NCBI GenBank assembly: GCA_934654795.1
Contig: CAKUGT010000001.1
Coordinates: forward strand, 80,909 to 144,908
Reading direction: 5' to 3'
From: an uncultured Collinsella sp.
Lineage (GTDB): Bacteria; Actinomycetota; Coriobacteriia; Coriobacteriales; Coriobacteriaceae
Length of the DNA stretch: 64,000 nucleotides
In this document: positions 41,932 through 51,364 of the stretch, piece after piece
How positions within the stretch are numbered: position 1 is the first letter of the stretch
Layout: the number at the start of each line of letters is the position of its first letter
Made by a program: the position numbers and the translations under genes
The notes under the pieces: model-generated
Told to the model about the DNA's origin: nothing
The model's input: the letters and a program-made list of their open reading frames with translations, nothing else
The model's database searches: none

Positions 41932-43152
41932 ATGCATCTAGCCCGCCGCGCCTGGTGCCGAACGTATCAAACGGTTTTTCGCATCGCATTGCCGGTACTG
42001 CCCTATACCGAGCCACGCATTTTAGAGCACGCTGAGGAAGTGCCCGCAGTGCTTCAAAAGCGTTCAATACAGCATGTTCTTATCGTGACGGATCCCGGCA
42101 TTGCCCGTCTGGGGCTCACGGCACCGCTTGAGACGGCGCTCGCGTCCAAGGGAATTGGCGTTGCGGTCTATGCCAAAACGCGTGCGAACCCCACGGTCTC
42201 GAATGTGGAGGAGGCGGCGTCCCTGTATCGAGAGAGCGCCTGCCAGGCCATTATCAGTTTTGGCGGAGGATCGGCCATGGACTGCGCCAAGGGCGTGGGC
42301 GCACGCATTGCGCAGCCAAGCAAGCCCATCAACAAGATGCGCGGCCTGCTGCGGATTCATCGTCGCCTGCCGCTTCTCATCGCCGTTCCCACCACGGCAG
42401 GCACGGGAAGCGAGGTCACGCTTGCGGCAGTAATTACCGATGACGAGACGCACTACAAGTACCCCATCAACGACTTTGTGCTGATCCCGCGCTATGCGGT
42501 GCACGACCCCGAGTTTACGCGCGGCCTGCCCGCCTCCATTACGGGGCAAACGGGCATGGACGCCCTGACGCATGCCGTCGAGGCCTTTATCGGACGCAGC
42601 ACCACGCCCTATACGCGCAAGATGGCGCGCCAGGCGGTGCAGCTCATCCACGACAATTTGCTCGAGGCCTATGAGCACGGGGAGAACATGCGTGCGCGCC
42701 GCAATATGCTTTCGGCGGCGTATAAAGCGGGTGTTGCCTTTACGCGCTCCTATGTTGGATACGTCCATGCCATCGCGCACAGCCTGGGCGGGCGTTACGG
42801 GATTCCCCACGGCTTGGCCAACGCCATCATCTTGCCGCACATGCTTCGTGCCTATGGCGAAGCCGCTGCTCCTAAACTCGCCGATCTCGCCCGCATGGCC
42901 GGTATCGCGCCGGCTAACGCGCAGGATAGCCTGGCGGCCGAGGCCTTTATCGATTGGGTCGATCGAATGAACGCCGCCTTGGACATTCCCAAATATGTGA
43001 CGGGCATTCGCCGCTCCGACATTCCTGAGATGGCGACGCATGCCGATGCCGAGGCCAATCCCCTGTACCCCGTTCCGCTTTTAATGGACCGCTTGGAGCT
43101 CGAGCATATGTACGAAGTCGTTGCAGGTGGTATGTTTGAGGGCGAGAACTAG
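41932..43152 (+). CDS. Iron-containing alcohol dehydrogenase
   Basis: 406 residues of the group III metal-dependent alcohol dehydrogenase family. 'FGGGSAMDCAKGVG' binds NAD(P), 'PTTAGTGSEVT' follows, and the metal site is in 'GQTGMDALTHAVEAFIG' (aspartate and histidine), 'HAIAHSLGGRYGIPHGLANAIILPH' (shown as family pattern, with the two further histidines). It should reduce an aldehyde or oxidise an alcohol with NAD(P)H and iron. GAGGGAG precedes the ATG. It is followed 8 bases on by an aldehyde dehydrogenase, so the two probably run as a two-step alcohol/aldehyde conversion. A palindrome across the leader suggests repression. Confidence 0.92.
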   Translation: MHLARRAWCRTYQTVFRIALPVLPYTEPRILEHAEEVPAVLQKRSIQHVLIVTDPGIARLGLTAPLETALASKGIGVAVYAKTRANPTVSNVEEAASLYRESACQAIISFGGGSAMDCAKGVGARIAQPSKPINKMRGLLRIHRRLPLLIAVPTTAGTGSEVTLAAVITDDETHYKYPINDFVLIPRYAVHDPEFTRGLPASITGQTGMDALTHAVEAFIGRSTTPYTRKMARQAVQLIHDNLLEAYEHGENMRARRNMLSAAYKAGVAFTRSYVGYVHAIAHSLGGRYGIPHGLANAIILPHMLRAYGEAAAPKLADLARMAGIAPANAQDSLAAEAFIDWVDRMNAALDIPKYVTGIRRSDIPEMATHADAEANPLYPVPLLMDRLELEHMYEVVAGGMFEGEN

Positions 43153-43160
43153 GAGGGCCC

Positions 43161-44540
43161 ATGAACACCGAGGAAATTGCGCGCATCGTCGGCGACCAGC
43201 GCACCTTTTTTAAGACGCACGCCACGTTTGATGTCGATGCTCGACGTCGCGCGCTCGTGAGTTTACGCGATGCGGTGCGGGCCCACGAGGCCGATATTGC
43301 CCATGCGCTCAAGACCGATCTGGGCAAGTCGCATGACGAGGCCTATATGTGCGAGATCGGCACGTCGCTTTCCGAGATTCGTCATCAGATTACGCACGTG
43401 GCCCGATGGAGCCGCCCGCGCCTGCGTCCGTGTGACCTCGCCAACGTCGTGAGTGTGTGCAAGACGCAGTCCGTGCCCTATGGCGTCACACTCATCATGG
43501 CTCCGTGGAACTACCCGTTTTTGCTGACGCTCGAGCCACTCGCCGGCGCCCTCGCCGCGGGCAATACCGTGGTCATCAAGCCTAGCGCCTATGCTCCGGC
43601 ATCGAGCGCGGTGCTCAAGCAAATCTGTGAAGAGGCATTTGATCCGCGCTTGGTGACGGTCGTCGAAGGCGGGCGTGCCGAAAACGAAGCGTTGCTCGAT
43701 GAGTGCTGGGACAAGATCTTCTTTACCGGTAGCGTTCCGGTCGGCAAGCTCGTCATGGAGCGTGCAAGTAAAAACCTCACGCCCGTGACGCTTGAGCTGG
43801 GCGGAAAGAGTCCCTGCATCGTGGATGCGACGGCTAACTTGAAGGTCGCGGCACGCCGTATCGCCTTTGGTAAATGGCTCAACATGGGGCAGACCTGCGT
43901 GGCGCCCGACTACCTGCTGGTCGACACGCGCGTGCACGACGAGCTGCTGGGTCTCATCAAGGAAGAGACCCGCCGTATGTTTGGCGAGCATCCGCTCGAT
44001 AACGAAGATTACGGGCATATCGTCAACGCCAAGCATTTTGCGCGCGTGCGCGGGCTGATCGATCCCGATAAGGTCGTGCTTGGAGGTACCGCGCGCGAGA
44101 CTTCGCTCAAGATCGAGCCGACGATTTTGGACGGCGTGTCCCCCGATGACGCCGTGATGCAGGAGGAGATTTTCGGCCCCATCTTGCCGGTGCTGACGTT
44201 TGAGAGCCTAGACGAGGCCGAGACGTTTATTACGGATCGTCCGACGCCGCTGGCCCTGTATATCTTTAGCCAGGACCGTGAGGTTCAGCAGCGCTTTGTG
44301 CGTTACGTGCCCTTTGGTGGCGGCTGTGTTAATGACACCATTATGCATTTGGCCACGAGCCATATGGGCTTTGGCGGCATGGGGGCGAGCGGTATGGGAC
44401 AGTACCATGGACGCGAGAGCTTCGATACGTTTAGCCACAAGAAGAGCATCGTGAACAAGGCAACGTGGCTGGACGTGCCGTTCCGCTATGCCCCTTACGC
44501 AAGCTGGAAGCACAAGTTCGTGCGCATGTTTGTGCACTAG
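43161..44540 (+). CDS. NAD(P)-dependent aldehyde dehydrogenase (class 3 type)
   Basis: 459 residues, the short class 3 length. 'MAPWNYPFLLTLEPL' near 113, the cofactor glutamate in 'TLELGGKSPCIV', the nucleophile cysteine in 'NMGQTCVAPDYLL', and 'EEIFGPILPVLTF' are all intact. It oxidises aliphatic or aromatic aldehydes, or catalyses the reverse with acyl donors, in the cytosol. Its start follows the alcohol dehydrogenase stop by 8 bases with GGAGGGCCC in front, so they form one operon. The C-terminal tail 'YAPYASWKHKFVRMF' resembles membrane-associated fatty aldehyde dehydrogenases. A good terminator follows. Confidence 0.93.
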   Translation: MNTEEIARIVGDQRTFFKTHATFDVDARRRALVSLRDAVRAHEADIAHALKTDLGKSHDEAYMCEIGTSLSEIRHQITHVARWSRPRLRPCDLANVVSVCKTQSVPYGVTLIMAPWNYPFLLTLEPLAGALAAGNTVVIKPSAYAPASSAVLKQICEEAFDPRLVTVVEGGRAENEALLDECWDKIFFTGSVPVGKLVMERASKNLTPVTLELGGKSPCIVDATANLKVAARRIAFGKWLNMGQTCVAPDYLLVDTRVHDELLGLIKEETRRMFGEHPLDNEDYGHIVNAKHFARVRGLIDPDKVVLGGTARETSLKIEPTILDGVSPDDAVMQEEIFGPILPVLTFESLDEAETFITDRPTPLALYIFSQDREVQQRFVRYVPFGGGCVNDTIMHLATSHMGFGGMGASGMGQYHGRESFDTFSHKKSIVNKATWLDVPFRYAPYASWKHKFVRMFVH

Positions 44541-44547
44541 AAAAGGG

Positions 44548-44587
44548 TGCGGGTAATACGAACAGATGTTCCTATTACCCGCATTTT
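44548..44587 (+). terminator. Terminator of the alcohol/aldehyde dehydrogenase operon
   Basis: TGCGGGTAATA and TATTACCCGCA are perfect 11-base arms, followed by TTTTGCG. Confidence 0.88.
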
Positions 44588-44645
44588 GCGTTAGACTACT
44601 GCTATGGAGCACGGATGGGCCAACTCCCTTTAGAAGGGATTTGGT

Positions 44646-44729
44646 ATGAACGTAAGCGATGTTATTTCGTTATTGGCGTTGTTGATCGCGGCTATCGAAC
44701 TCGGCCTGTTTATCGGCCGAATGAAATAG
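44646..44729 (+). CDS. 27-residue membrane peptide
   Basis: A short frame encodes 27 residues: polar MNVSDV, a hydrophobic helix (ISLLALLIAAIELGLFI) and a basic GRMK tail. AGAAGGG precedes the ATG by 7 bases. The size and plan (short polar head, one transmembrane helix, positively charged end) resemble holin-like type I toxins and other regulatory micropeptides, but I cannot assign it to a family. No homologue is claimed. It lies in a 669-base stretch (44541-45209) that otherwise holds only small frames, which makes a real small-gene cluster more likely. Confidence 0.5.
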   Translation: MNVSDVISLLALLIAAIELGLFIGRMK

Positions 44730-44765
44730 CCGCCCCCGCGTAAGCGAAGACGGCCACTTCTCACG

Positions 44766-44945
44766 ATGAAAACGTGTATCGGAGTTGGCAAGACCCGCAG
44801 CCACGGGTGCCATCCGTGTCTCTATCTTAGCTGTAAGCGTTCCGCCGCGCAAGCGTTGCGGCAAGCGATTGAAAGACGCAGACAGGATGAATTTGTGTCC
44901 GCACGGGCCCGTAGACTTCTCAACTATGTGGTGGATGCTCGCTAA
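44766..44945 (+). CDS. 59-residue cysteine-rich basic small protein
   Basis: The frame encodes 59 residues with cysteines at positions 4, 15, 18 and 23 (HGCHPC and LSC in the first third) followed by an arginine-rich helix ('RQAIERRRQDEFVSARARR'). The cysteine spacing with adjacent histidines could hold a zinc ion, and the basic helix could bind nucleic acid. The ribosome site is weak, so the start is uncertain. It ends 18 bases before the next small gene, which suggests joint transcription. I do not recognise the family. Confidence 0.4.
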   Translation: MKTCIGVGKTRSHGCHPCLYLSCKRSAAQALRQAIERRRQDEFVSARARRLLNYVVDAR

Positions 44946-44963
44946 TCGGTAAGAGAGGCAGTC

Positions 44964-45143
44964 ATGTTTGATGACGATGACCTGTTCGATCTGACAGACG
45001 ATCCGTTTGAGTGGGATATGCTACTCGATGACGATGAGTTGGAGCAGGACCGTAAGAAGCGGCAGGGCAAGAAGGCGCGGGATGACGCTTCGAAAAAGCA
45101 GGACAAGCGTCGTCGAGGTCTGTTCGGCGGGCTCTTTGGGTGA
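44964..45143 (+). CDS. 59-residue small protein with acidic head and basic tail
   Basis: The frame encodes 59 residues: residues 1-29 are dominated by Asp/Glu ('FDDDDLFDLTDD'), 30-51 are Lys/Arg-rich ('KKRQGKKARDD', 'DKRRR'), and it ends in GLFGGLFG. AGAGAGG lies 7 bases before the ATG, the best ribosome site of the small-gene group. A charge-split peptide of this kind could bind a basic partner with the head and nucleic acid or membrane with the tail. I do not recognise a family. It lies 66 bases before the phosphoesterase gene. Confidence 0.55.
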   Translation: MFDDDDLFDLTDDPFEWDMLLDDDELEQDRKKRQGKKARDDASKKQDKRRRGLFGGLFG

Positions 45144-45209
45144 CCGTCTCATCGCCGCGTCTGTATACTAAACAGGTCTTATACGCGTTGCGAAATGAGG
45201 ACAGAGACG

Positions 45210-45755
45210 ATGATGTGGTTTACCGCCGACCTGCACCTGGGCGATACGAATATCTTGCACGACATGGATCGACCGTTTGACTCGGTCGAGGAGATGAACC
45301 GCAAGGTCATCGATGCCATCAATGAGTGCGTGGCTGTGGACGACCGCCTCTATATCCTGGGAGACTTTACGTATCGTTTGCCCATGGCGGAGGCAGTGCG
45401 CCTGCGCGAGCGCATCGAATGCCAGAACGTGACGCTCATCCGTGGTAACCATGATGGCGATTGGGGAGATCCGGACGCGCCGCACATTTGGGATGAGGTG
45501 CGCGATTATCTGGAGGTCGCCCCCGGTTACGCTAAGGGCCATCGCCTGGTAATGAGCCATTACCCCATGCTCAGCTGGAATGGCAAGGCGCGCGGCGCCA
45601 TCATGCTGCACGGGCACATTCACAGCAGGGGAGACCGCACCAACGCGCGCAATCGCGATCGCGAGCGCCCTATCTTTCGCTACGACGTTGGCCTCGATGC
45701 CAACAACTACAAGCCCGTTAGCCGCGACCAGATTCTCGGCTTCTTTGGACTGTAG
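45210..45755 (+). CDS. Calcineurin-like metallophosphoesterase
   Basis: 181 residues. The five metallophosphoesterase motifs are visible: 'FTADLHLGDTNIL' (DxH), 'ILGDFTYR' (GD), 'IRGNHDGD' (GNHD), 'VMSHYPM' and 'MLHGHIHSRG' (GHxH). Such small members act on phosphodiesters, cyclic nucleotides, or nucleotides; the exact substrate is not set by sequence. The start at 45210 has AGGACAGAG upstream; an ATG 15 bases earlier is possible, and a second ATG follows immediately. It lies at the end of the small-gene cluster and before a GGGACAGG-type hairpin. Confidence 0.9.
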   Translation: MMWFTADLHLGDTNILHDMDRPFDSVEEMNRKVIDAINECVAVDDRLYILGDFTYRLPMAEAVRLRERIECQNVTLIRGNHDGDWGDPDAPHIWDEVRDYLEVAPGYAKGHRLVMSHYPMLSWNGKARGAIMLHGHIHSRGDRTNARNRDRERPIFRYDVGLDANNYKPVSRDQILGFFGL

Positions 45756-45762
45756 CCCTCAA

Positions 45763-45797
45763 ACCACCACAAAGGGGACAGGCACCTTTGTGGTGGT
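45763..45797 (+). terminator. GGGACAGG-core hairpin after the phosphoesterase gene
   Basis: ACCACCACAAAGG and CCTTTGTGGTGGT are perfect 13-base arms around GGACAGGCA. It has the same design as the repeats at 11329, 37745 and 60696 but with different stem bases. It may act as a terminator, although a T run is short. Confidence 0.65.
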
Positions 45798-45819
45798 CCT
45801 TGCATAGATTGGAGTCGCT

Positions 45820-46584
45820 ATGAAGCAATTGCTCATTCGTGCCGACGATATCGGTTATTCGTATGCCGTTAACCTGGGGATTGCCCGCAGTATTAATGAG
45901 GGCCTGGTGCGCTCGGCGGGCCTTATGCCCAACATGCCCGAGGCCGAGCGTGGTTGGTCGCTCGTGGCGGATGCCGGCATTGCGGTGGGCCAGCATACCA
46001 ACGTATGTCTGGGCAAGCCGTGTGCCGACCCGGCGCTCATTCCGAGCATGCTCAACGAGAACGGCGAGTTCCATAGCAGCCGTACCTTCCGCGAGCATTT
46101 TAAGCGCGGCGAGGAGTTGATAGACTTCGACGAGGCCTGCATCGAGATTCGCGCGCAGCATGACCGCTTTGTCGAGATCGTGGGCCGCGAGCCCGATTAC
46201 TTTGAGGCCCATGCCGTCATGAGCAAAAACCTTAACCGAGCGATCTCGGCGGTTGCTCAGGAGCTGGGCCTTAAGGAGCAAAAGGCGAGCTTCGACCCCG
46301 CGGCTGTGGTGCATTGCGGAGATACTGATCTGCGCATGGTGATGCGCTCGATGGAGCCGGGCTACGAACCCAAGGACTCGATTATACAGACGGTTCGCGA
46401 GATGGAGGACGGCGAGACGGTCGTCTTTGTGTGTCACCCGGGCTATCTTGATCGTTTTATCCTCGAGAACAGCTCACTTACGACTGATCGTACCAAGGAG
46501 GTCGATGCGCTGATCGATCCTGAGCTGCGCGCTTGGCTTGAGTCTCAACCTGATCTTCGCCTGATCGACTACCGCGACCTGTAG
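45820..46584 (+). CDS. ChbG/YdjC-like carbohydrate deacetylase
   Basis: 254 residues. It begins 'LLIRADDIGYS', the family's metal-binding DD, then 'GIAVGQHTNVCLG' where the second metal histidine lies, 'DYFEAHAVMSK' with a third, and 'VFVCHPGYLD' near the end, the conserved HPG motif. The E. coli relative ChbG removes acetyl groups from chitooligosaccharides; others act on other N-acetyl sugars. No chitobiose PTS or glycosidase is adjacent, so the sugar is unknown. GGAGTCG precedes the ATG. A hairpin of the GGGACAGG type lies on either side of the gene. Confidence 0.9.
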   Translation: MKQLLIRADDIGYSYAVNLGIARSINEGLVRSAGLMPNMPEAERGWSLVADAGIAVGQHTNVCLGKPCADPALIPSMLNENGEFHSSRTFREHFKRGEELIDFDEACIEIRAQHDRFVEIVGREPDYFEAHAVMSKNLNRAISAVAQELGLKEQKASFDPAAVVHCGDTDLRMVMRSMEPGYEPKDSIIQTVREMEDGETVVFVCHPGYLDRFILENSSLTTDRTKEVDALIDPELRAWLESQPDLRLIDYRDL

Positions 46585-46592
46585 GGACCCAA

Positions 46593-46625
46593 ATCACCAC
46601 AAAGGACAGACGCCTTTGTGGTGAT
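46593..46625 (+). repeat. Variant GGGACAGG-type hairpin after the deacetylase gene
   Basis: ATCACCACAAAGG and CCTTTGTGGTGAT are perfect 13-base arms around ACAGACG. The stem is nearly that of 45763-45797 with the change of one arm base matched in the other arm (ACC/GGT versus ATC/GAT). Confidence 0.75.
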
Positions 46626-46628
46626 TCT

Positions 46629-46663
46629 GGCGCCGTTGCCATTATGGCAGCGGCGCCTTTTTT
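46629..46663 (+). terminator. Intrinsic terminator
   Basis: GGCGCCG and CGGCGCC with an inner GCCAT/ATGGC stem are followed by TTTTTTG. Confidence 0.85.
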
Positions 46664-46721
46664 GTCCGTGCGGCGCGGTAGAGTGTAGGCGGTTGAAATT
46701 TGCGTCCATCGAGGAGCGGCT

Positions 46722-48479
46722 ATGAATGAGATCAAGTGCCCGCATTGTGGCGAAGTTTTTAAGGTCGATGCGTCTGGCTATGCGGATATCGTCAAGCAAG
46801 TACGCGATGCCGAGTTTTCGCGCGATCTGAATGAGCGTGTGAAGGCAGTCCAGCGCGAGGGCGAGCAGGCGCTGGAACTTGAGCGCTCGCGTTCGACGGC
46901 TGCCTTGCAGGAGGCAGAGTCTCAGCGCAACGCTCAGCTTGCCGAGCAGAAGAACACTGCGGAGCAGAAGCTGGCACAAGAGGTTGCCAAGCGCGATGCT
47001 GAGCTTGCTGAGCTGCGCGCCAAGCTCGAGGGCGCCGCCACAGAGCGCGAGAGTGCAAGCCAGCGCGCGGCGGTTGAGGCCCGCGCCGATGCTCAAAAGG
47101 AAAACGCCGAGCTTCAGCGAGAAATCGACAATTTGCGTGCGCAGCTGGAGCGCAAAGATGACGAAGCCAAGCTCGTCGAGTCGGCGGCGCGCAATGCTGC
47201 TCAAAACGATTTAGCTGCACGTGATGCTCAGATTGCCGAGCTGCAGGCCAGGCTTGCCGCGGCGGACAAGGCCCAGGAGATGGCGCTTGCCGCTGCCGCG
47301 GCTGAGTCGCAGCGTGAGCTCGATGCCGCTCGCAGCGAGGCCGAGCGTGCACTTGCTGACTACCGCGCGACGGTACAGGAGAAGCTTTCCGCCGCAAAGG
47401 CTCAGTCCGAGCAAGAGGCCGAGGGCCTGCGTGTCCAACTGCGCGAGCAGGAACTGATGGCAAAAATGAACCTGTCAGAGGCGGTCGCCGCGGCGGAACG
47501 AGAGCGCGATGAGGCACGTGCCAAGCTGACGAGCGAGCTGGCGGTACGCGATTCTCGCGAGGAGCAAGCCAAGGCGGCACACGAGCTCGAGCTTGCGCAG
47601 GCCAAGCGCGCGAGCGATGACCTGATTCGCTACAAGGATGAAGAGATTGAGCGCCTTAAGGACATGAAGGTGCGCCTGTCCACCAAGATGGTGGGCGAGT
47701 CGCTCGAGCAGCATTGCGAGACCGAGTTTAACCGCCTACGCATGACGGCGTTTCCCAACGCGTACTTCGAGAAAGACAACGATGCGTCCGAGGGTACCAA
47801 GGGCGACTTTATCTTCCGCGAGTGCGATGCGAGCGGCAACGAGGTCATTTCGATTATGTTCGAGATGAAAAACGAGAACGACGAGACTGCAACCAAGCAT
47901 AAAAACGAGGACTTCTTTAAGAAGCTCGATCACGATCGCCACCAAAAGGGCTGCGAGTACGCGGTGCTCTGTACCCTGCTGGAGCCCGAGAGCGAGCTCT
48001 ACAACGCGGGCATCGTCGACGTGAGTTACCGCTACGAGAAGATGTACGTGATCCGTCCGCAGTTCTTCATTCCCATGATCACGCTGCTGCGCAACGCTGC
48101 CATGGGTTCGCTTCGCTATAAGCAGGAGCTGGCGGAGTACAAGCAGCAGAATATCGATGTCACGAACTTCGAAGCCAAGATGGAGAAGTTCAAGAACGAT
48201 TTCGGCCGCAACTACGAGATCGCGAGCCGCAAGTTCCAAACGGCAATCGATGAGATCGACAAGACGATTAGCCATCTGCAGAAAACCAAGGAGGCGTTGC
48301 TGTCCTCCGAGAACAATCTGCGCCTTGCCAACAAGAAAGCCGACGATCTTACCATTCGCAAGCTCACGTGGGGCAACAAGACCATGAAGGCGGCATTTGA
48401 CGAAGCGCGCGAGGCCGCACCAGAGACAAGCGATGAGCCCGCCGAGGCGGATTCGTATGAGGTCGAGGATGCCGAGTAG
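46722..48479 (+). CDS. DUF2130-family coiled-coil protein with zinc ribbon
   Basis: 585 residues. Residues 1-15 hold 'CPHCGEVF', half of a small zinc ribbon. From about 20 to 310 a long, Ala/Glu/Arg-rich coiled coil is predicted. The C-terminal 270 residues match the DUF2130 domain: '[18 protein letters not shown]', '[12 protein letters not shown]...[14 protein letters not shown]', '[29 protein letters not shown]', and '[20 protein letters not shown]'. The D...ExK arrangement (GDFIF then FEMK) recalls PD-(D/E)XK nucleases, so DNA or RNA cleavage is possible; this is inference. No function is established for the family. It ends against a bidirectional terminator. Confidence 0.9.
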   Translation: MNEIKCPHCGEVFKVDASGYADIVKQVRDAEFSRDLNERVKAVQREGEQALELERSRSTAALQEAESQRNAQLAEQKNTAEQKLAQEVAKRDAELAELRAKLEGAATERESASQRAAVEARADAQKENAELQREIDNLRAQLERKDDEAKLVESAARNAAQNDLAARDAQIAELQARLAAADKAQEMALAAAAAESQRELDAARSEAERALADYRATVQEKLSAAKAQSEQEAEGLRVQLREQELMAKMNLSEAVAAAERERDEARAKLTSELAVRDSREEQAKAAHELELAQAKRASDDLIRYKDEEIERLKDMKVRLSTKMVGESLEQHCETEFNRLRMTAFPNAYFEKDNDASEGTKGDFIFRECDASGNEVISIMFEMKNENDETATKHKNEDFFKKLDHDRHQKGCEYAVLCTLLEPESELYNAGIVDVSYRYEKMYVIRPQFFIPMITLLRNAAMGSLRYKQELAEYKQQNIDVTNFEAKMEKFKNDFGRNYEIASRKFQTAIDEIDKTISHLQKTKEALLSSENNLRLANKKADDLTIRKLTWGNKTMKAAFDEAREAAPETSDEPAEADSYEVEDAE

Positions 48480-48499
48480 GTCATAGCGGATAGTGCAAA

Positions 48500-48537
48500 A
48501 AGCGGGGCCGCCAGCGATGTTGCCGGCGGCCCCGCTT
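48500..48537. terminator. Bidirectional terminator
   Basis: AAGCGGGGCCGCC and GGCGGCCCCGCTT are perfect 13-base arms around AGCGATGTTGCC, between converging genes. Confidence 0.85.
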
Positions 48538-48559
48538 CGTTTCGTCCCATTCTGTTCGG

Positions 48560-51242
48560 CTAGTCCTCGAGCAGGTCCTCGATAAAGCCGACACGGTAGT
48601 TCTTGAAGATGACCTCGCCGCCGTCTTGCGTGGCGTCCAGGTCGACATCGCCCATGATGCCAAAGTCGTGGTCGCCATCCTCGTCGGCAAAAATCTGGTG
48701 CACATGCCACACGTGCTGCGTTTTCTCGTCGGACTCATCGATGGTAAACATCGCGGCGCTCCGGGCGTCGCCGTTGGTGAGTATTTCCTCGTGTTGCTCG
48801 TGATAGGCATCGAGGGCCTTTTGCCAGCGGACCTCGCTCATGCCCCAGTCCTCGTCGAGCTCGCCCAGATCGCGCATGTGTCCGCGGGCTGCAAGGGCCA
48901 CGCGGCGGAAGAGCGCATTGCGCACCAGCAGCGTGCAGCCGCGGCGGTCCGCCACGACCTCGTCGATGCCCTGCGGCGGCGCGGCGTCGAGTGCAGCCGG
49001 GTTGCCGGCGTTCTCCCACTCGTCCACCAGGCTCGAGTCGACCGAGCGCACCACAAAGCCCAGCCATGAGATAATGTCGCGAAGGCGCTCGTCGCGCTTT
49101 TCGATGGGCACGGTACGGTCGAGAGAACGGTAGGCCTCTGCCAGGTAGCGCAGCAAAATGCCTTCGGAGCGGGCGATGCCGAGCTTTTGAATGTAACCCT
49201 TAAAGTCGCTCGCGCTCTCCAGCATGTCGCGCAGGACGCTCTTGGGCGAGAGCTGGTAGTCGTTGGCCCAGGGTACTTCCTGGCAGTACTTGTCGAAGGC
49301 GGCATCGAGCAAGTCCTCGAGCGGCTTTTCGTAGGTGACATCCTGGATGCGCTCCAGGCGTTCCTCATACTCGATGCCGTCGGCCTTCATTTCGGCCATA
49401 GCGCGATCGCGTGCGGCGCGCTCCTGTGCGCGTAGCACCTGTTTGGGGTCCTCGAGCGTGGCCTCGACCATCGAGATGAGGTCCATGGTATAGGCCTCGC
49501 TCTCGGGATCGAGCAGCTCCAGCGCGGCAAGCAAAAACGGCGAGAGCGGCTGGTCGAGCGCAAAGTCCTCGGGCAGGTCGACCGTCAACGCGTAGTCGAT
49601 GTCCGGCGCGGCGTCAGCCGGAGCGTCGGGTGCGGGCGGCACCTCGGTGCGCACGACGACGCCGGAGTCGATGAGCGTGGCGAAGATCTCGTCGGCACGA
49701 ACCTCGAGCTTTGCCTTTTCCTCGGGTGTTTGCAGGCTTGTTTCGATGAGGTCGTGCACGCGGGCGCGGGCGTCGCCGCCCTGCTCGACCACGCTAATCA
49801 CCATGGAGTGTGTGATGCGAAGGCGCGGCTTGAGCGTTTCGGGCTGCGTCTCGATCAGGCGCTCAAAGGTCTGCTTGTTCCAGGTGACAAAGCCCTCGGG
49901 GGCCTTTTTCTTTTTAATCTTACGGAGTTTTTTGGGGTCGTCGCCCGCCTTGGCCATAAGCTTAGCGTTCTCAATCTCGTGCTCCGGGGCCTCGGCGATG
50001 ACCATACCCTCGGTGTCAAAGCCCGAGCGACCGGCGCGACCGGCGATCTGATGGAACTCACGGGCGCGCAGGCGACGCATCTTGTAGCCGTCGAACTTGG
50101 TGAGCGCGGTGAGTACCACGGTGTGGATGGGTACGTTGATGCCGACGCCGAGCGTATCGGTACCGCAGATGACGGGCAACAGGCCCTGCTGCGCCAGGCG
50201 CTCGACCAGCAGGCGATAGCGCGGCAACATGCCAGCATGGTGCCGCGCTATCGCCGCATCCAAGCAGGCGCTTGAGGATCTTGCCGAAGGCCGTCGAGAA
50301 GCTCGTGCCCTTGGCCGCCTCCTTGATGGCCTCGCGCTGCTCCTTGCTGGCGATGCCAAAATTGGCGAGAGACTGTGCCGTCGCAAGGGCGGCGTCCTGG
50401 CTAAAGTGCACGATATAGAGTGGGGCCTCGCCGCGGCGCATCGCGAGCTCGACGGTGCCTTCGAGCGAGGTCGTCACGTAGTCGTAGCTCAGCGGCACGG
50501 GGCGTGGGGCATCGACGACCAAGTCGCAGGTAGCGCCGGTGTGTTCCTCGAGCGAGGCGGCGATCGCGGCGACATCGCCGAGCGTGGCGCTCATGAGCAT
50601 AAACTGCGTGTGGGGCAGGGTGAGCAGCGGCACCTGCCAGGCCCAACCGCGATCGGGGTCGGCAAAGTAGTGGAACTCGTCCATGGCCACGCAGCCAACA
50701 TCGGCATCTTCGCCCTCGCGCAGTGCGTCGTTGGCAAGGATCTCTGCCGTGCAGCAGATGACGGGCGCTTTGGTGTTGATATGCGTGTCGCCGGTGATCA
50801 TACCGACGTTATCGCGGCCGAGCACCTGCACAAGGTCGAAAAACTTCTCGCTGACCAGAGCCTTGATAGGAGCCGTGTAGTAGCAGCGCTTGCCCTGCGC
50901 CATGCCCATAAAGAGCATACCTAGCGCGACAAGCGACTTGCCCGAGCCGGTCGGCGTGCCCAGAATGACGTGATCGCCGGCGGCTAGATCCATGAGGGCC
51001 TCTTCCTGGTGGTCCCACAGCTCAATACCGCGATTGCTCGTCCATTCAAAGAAGCGCTCGAAGGCCTGGTCGGGCGTGAGCCATGGCTCGGGCTCGCTGC
51101 CGTCCTCGGGCTCCCACCGGGTGGGGGAGAGCGCGCCGAGCGAGCCGAACTCGGCCTCGGTTCCCGTGCCGCCCGAGAATGAGCTGGCGGCGCCGGCGCC
51201 AGAGACGGTGCTGGCGGCGGTATCTATCGTGGTCTGTGCCAT
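48560..51242 (-). pseudogene. SKI2/MTR4-like DExH helicase split by a +1 frameshift
   Basis: The N-terminal part (frame through about 50260) carries 'HQEEALMDLAAGDHVILGTPTGSGKSLVA' (Walker A shown as pattern), 'TAPIKALVSEKFF', 'VAMDEFHYF' (DExH), and 'FMLMSATLGD'. The C-terminal part, in the frame one base over, starts 'DAAIARHHAGMLPRYR' and runs through 'GTDTLGVGINVP', 'REFHQIAGRAGRSGFDT' to a DUF3516-like end. Dropping one G of the pair at 50260-50261 (the plus strand reads CC) joins 'LKRLL' to 'DAAIARHHAGMLPRYR' and gives one 893-residue helicase. The gene is otherwise intact, so this may be a recent mutation, an assembly error or a recoding event. Minus strand, start at 51242 following AGAGAAAGC. 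It lies beside TrmB. Confidence 0.85.
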
Positions 51243-51364
51243 GTGTTTGCTTTCTCTCGCGATTGTCCGCCAACTATTATGGCGTAGCGGCGGCGCGGGG
51301 TGCCAGCGCGCGAGAAAATGCAGGAAATGGGCGTTCTGCCCGGCCGTTTGGTGCAGTTGTCAGT

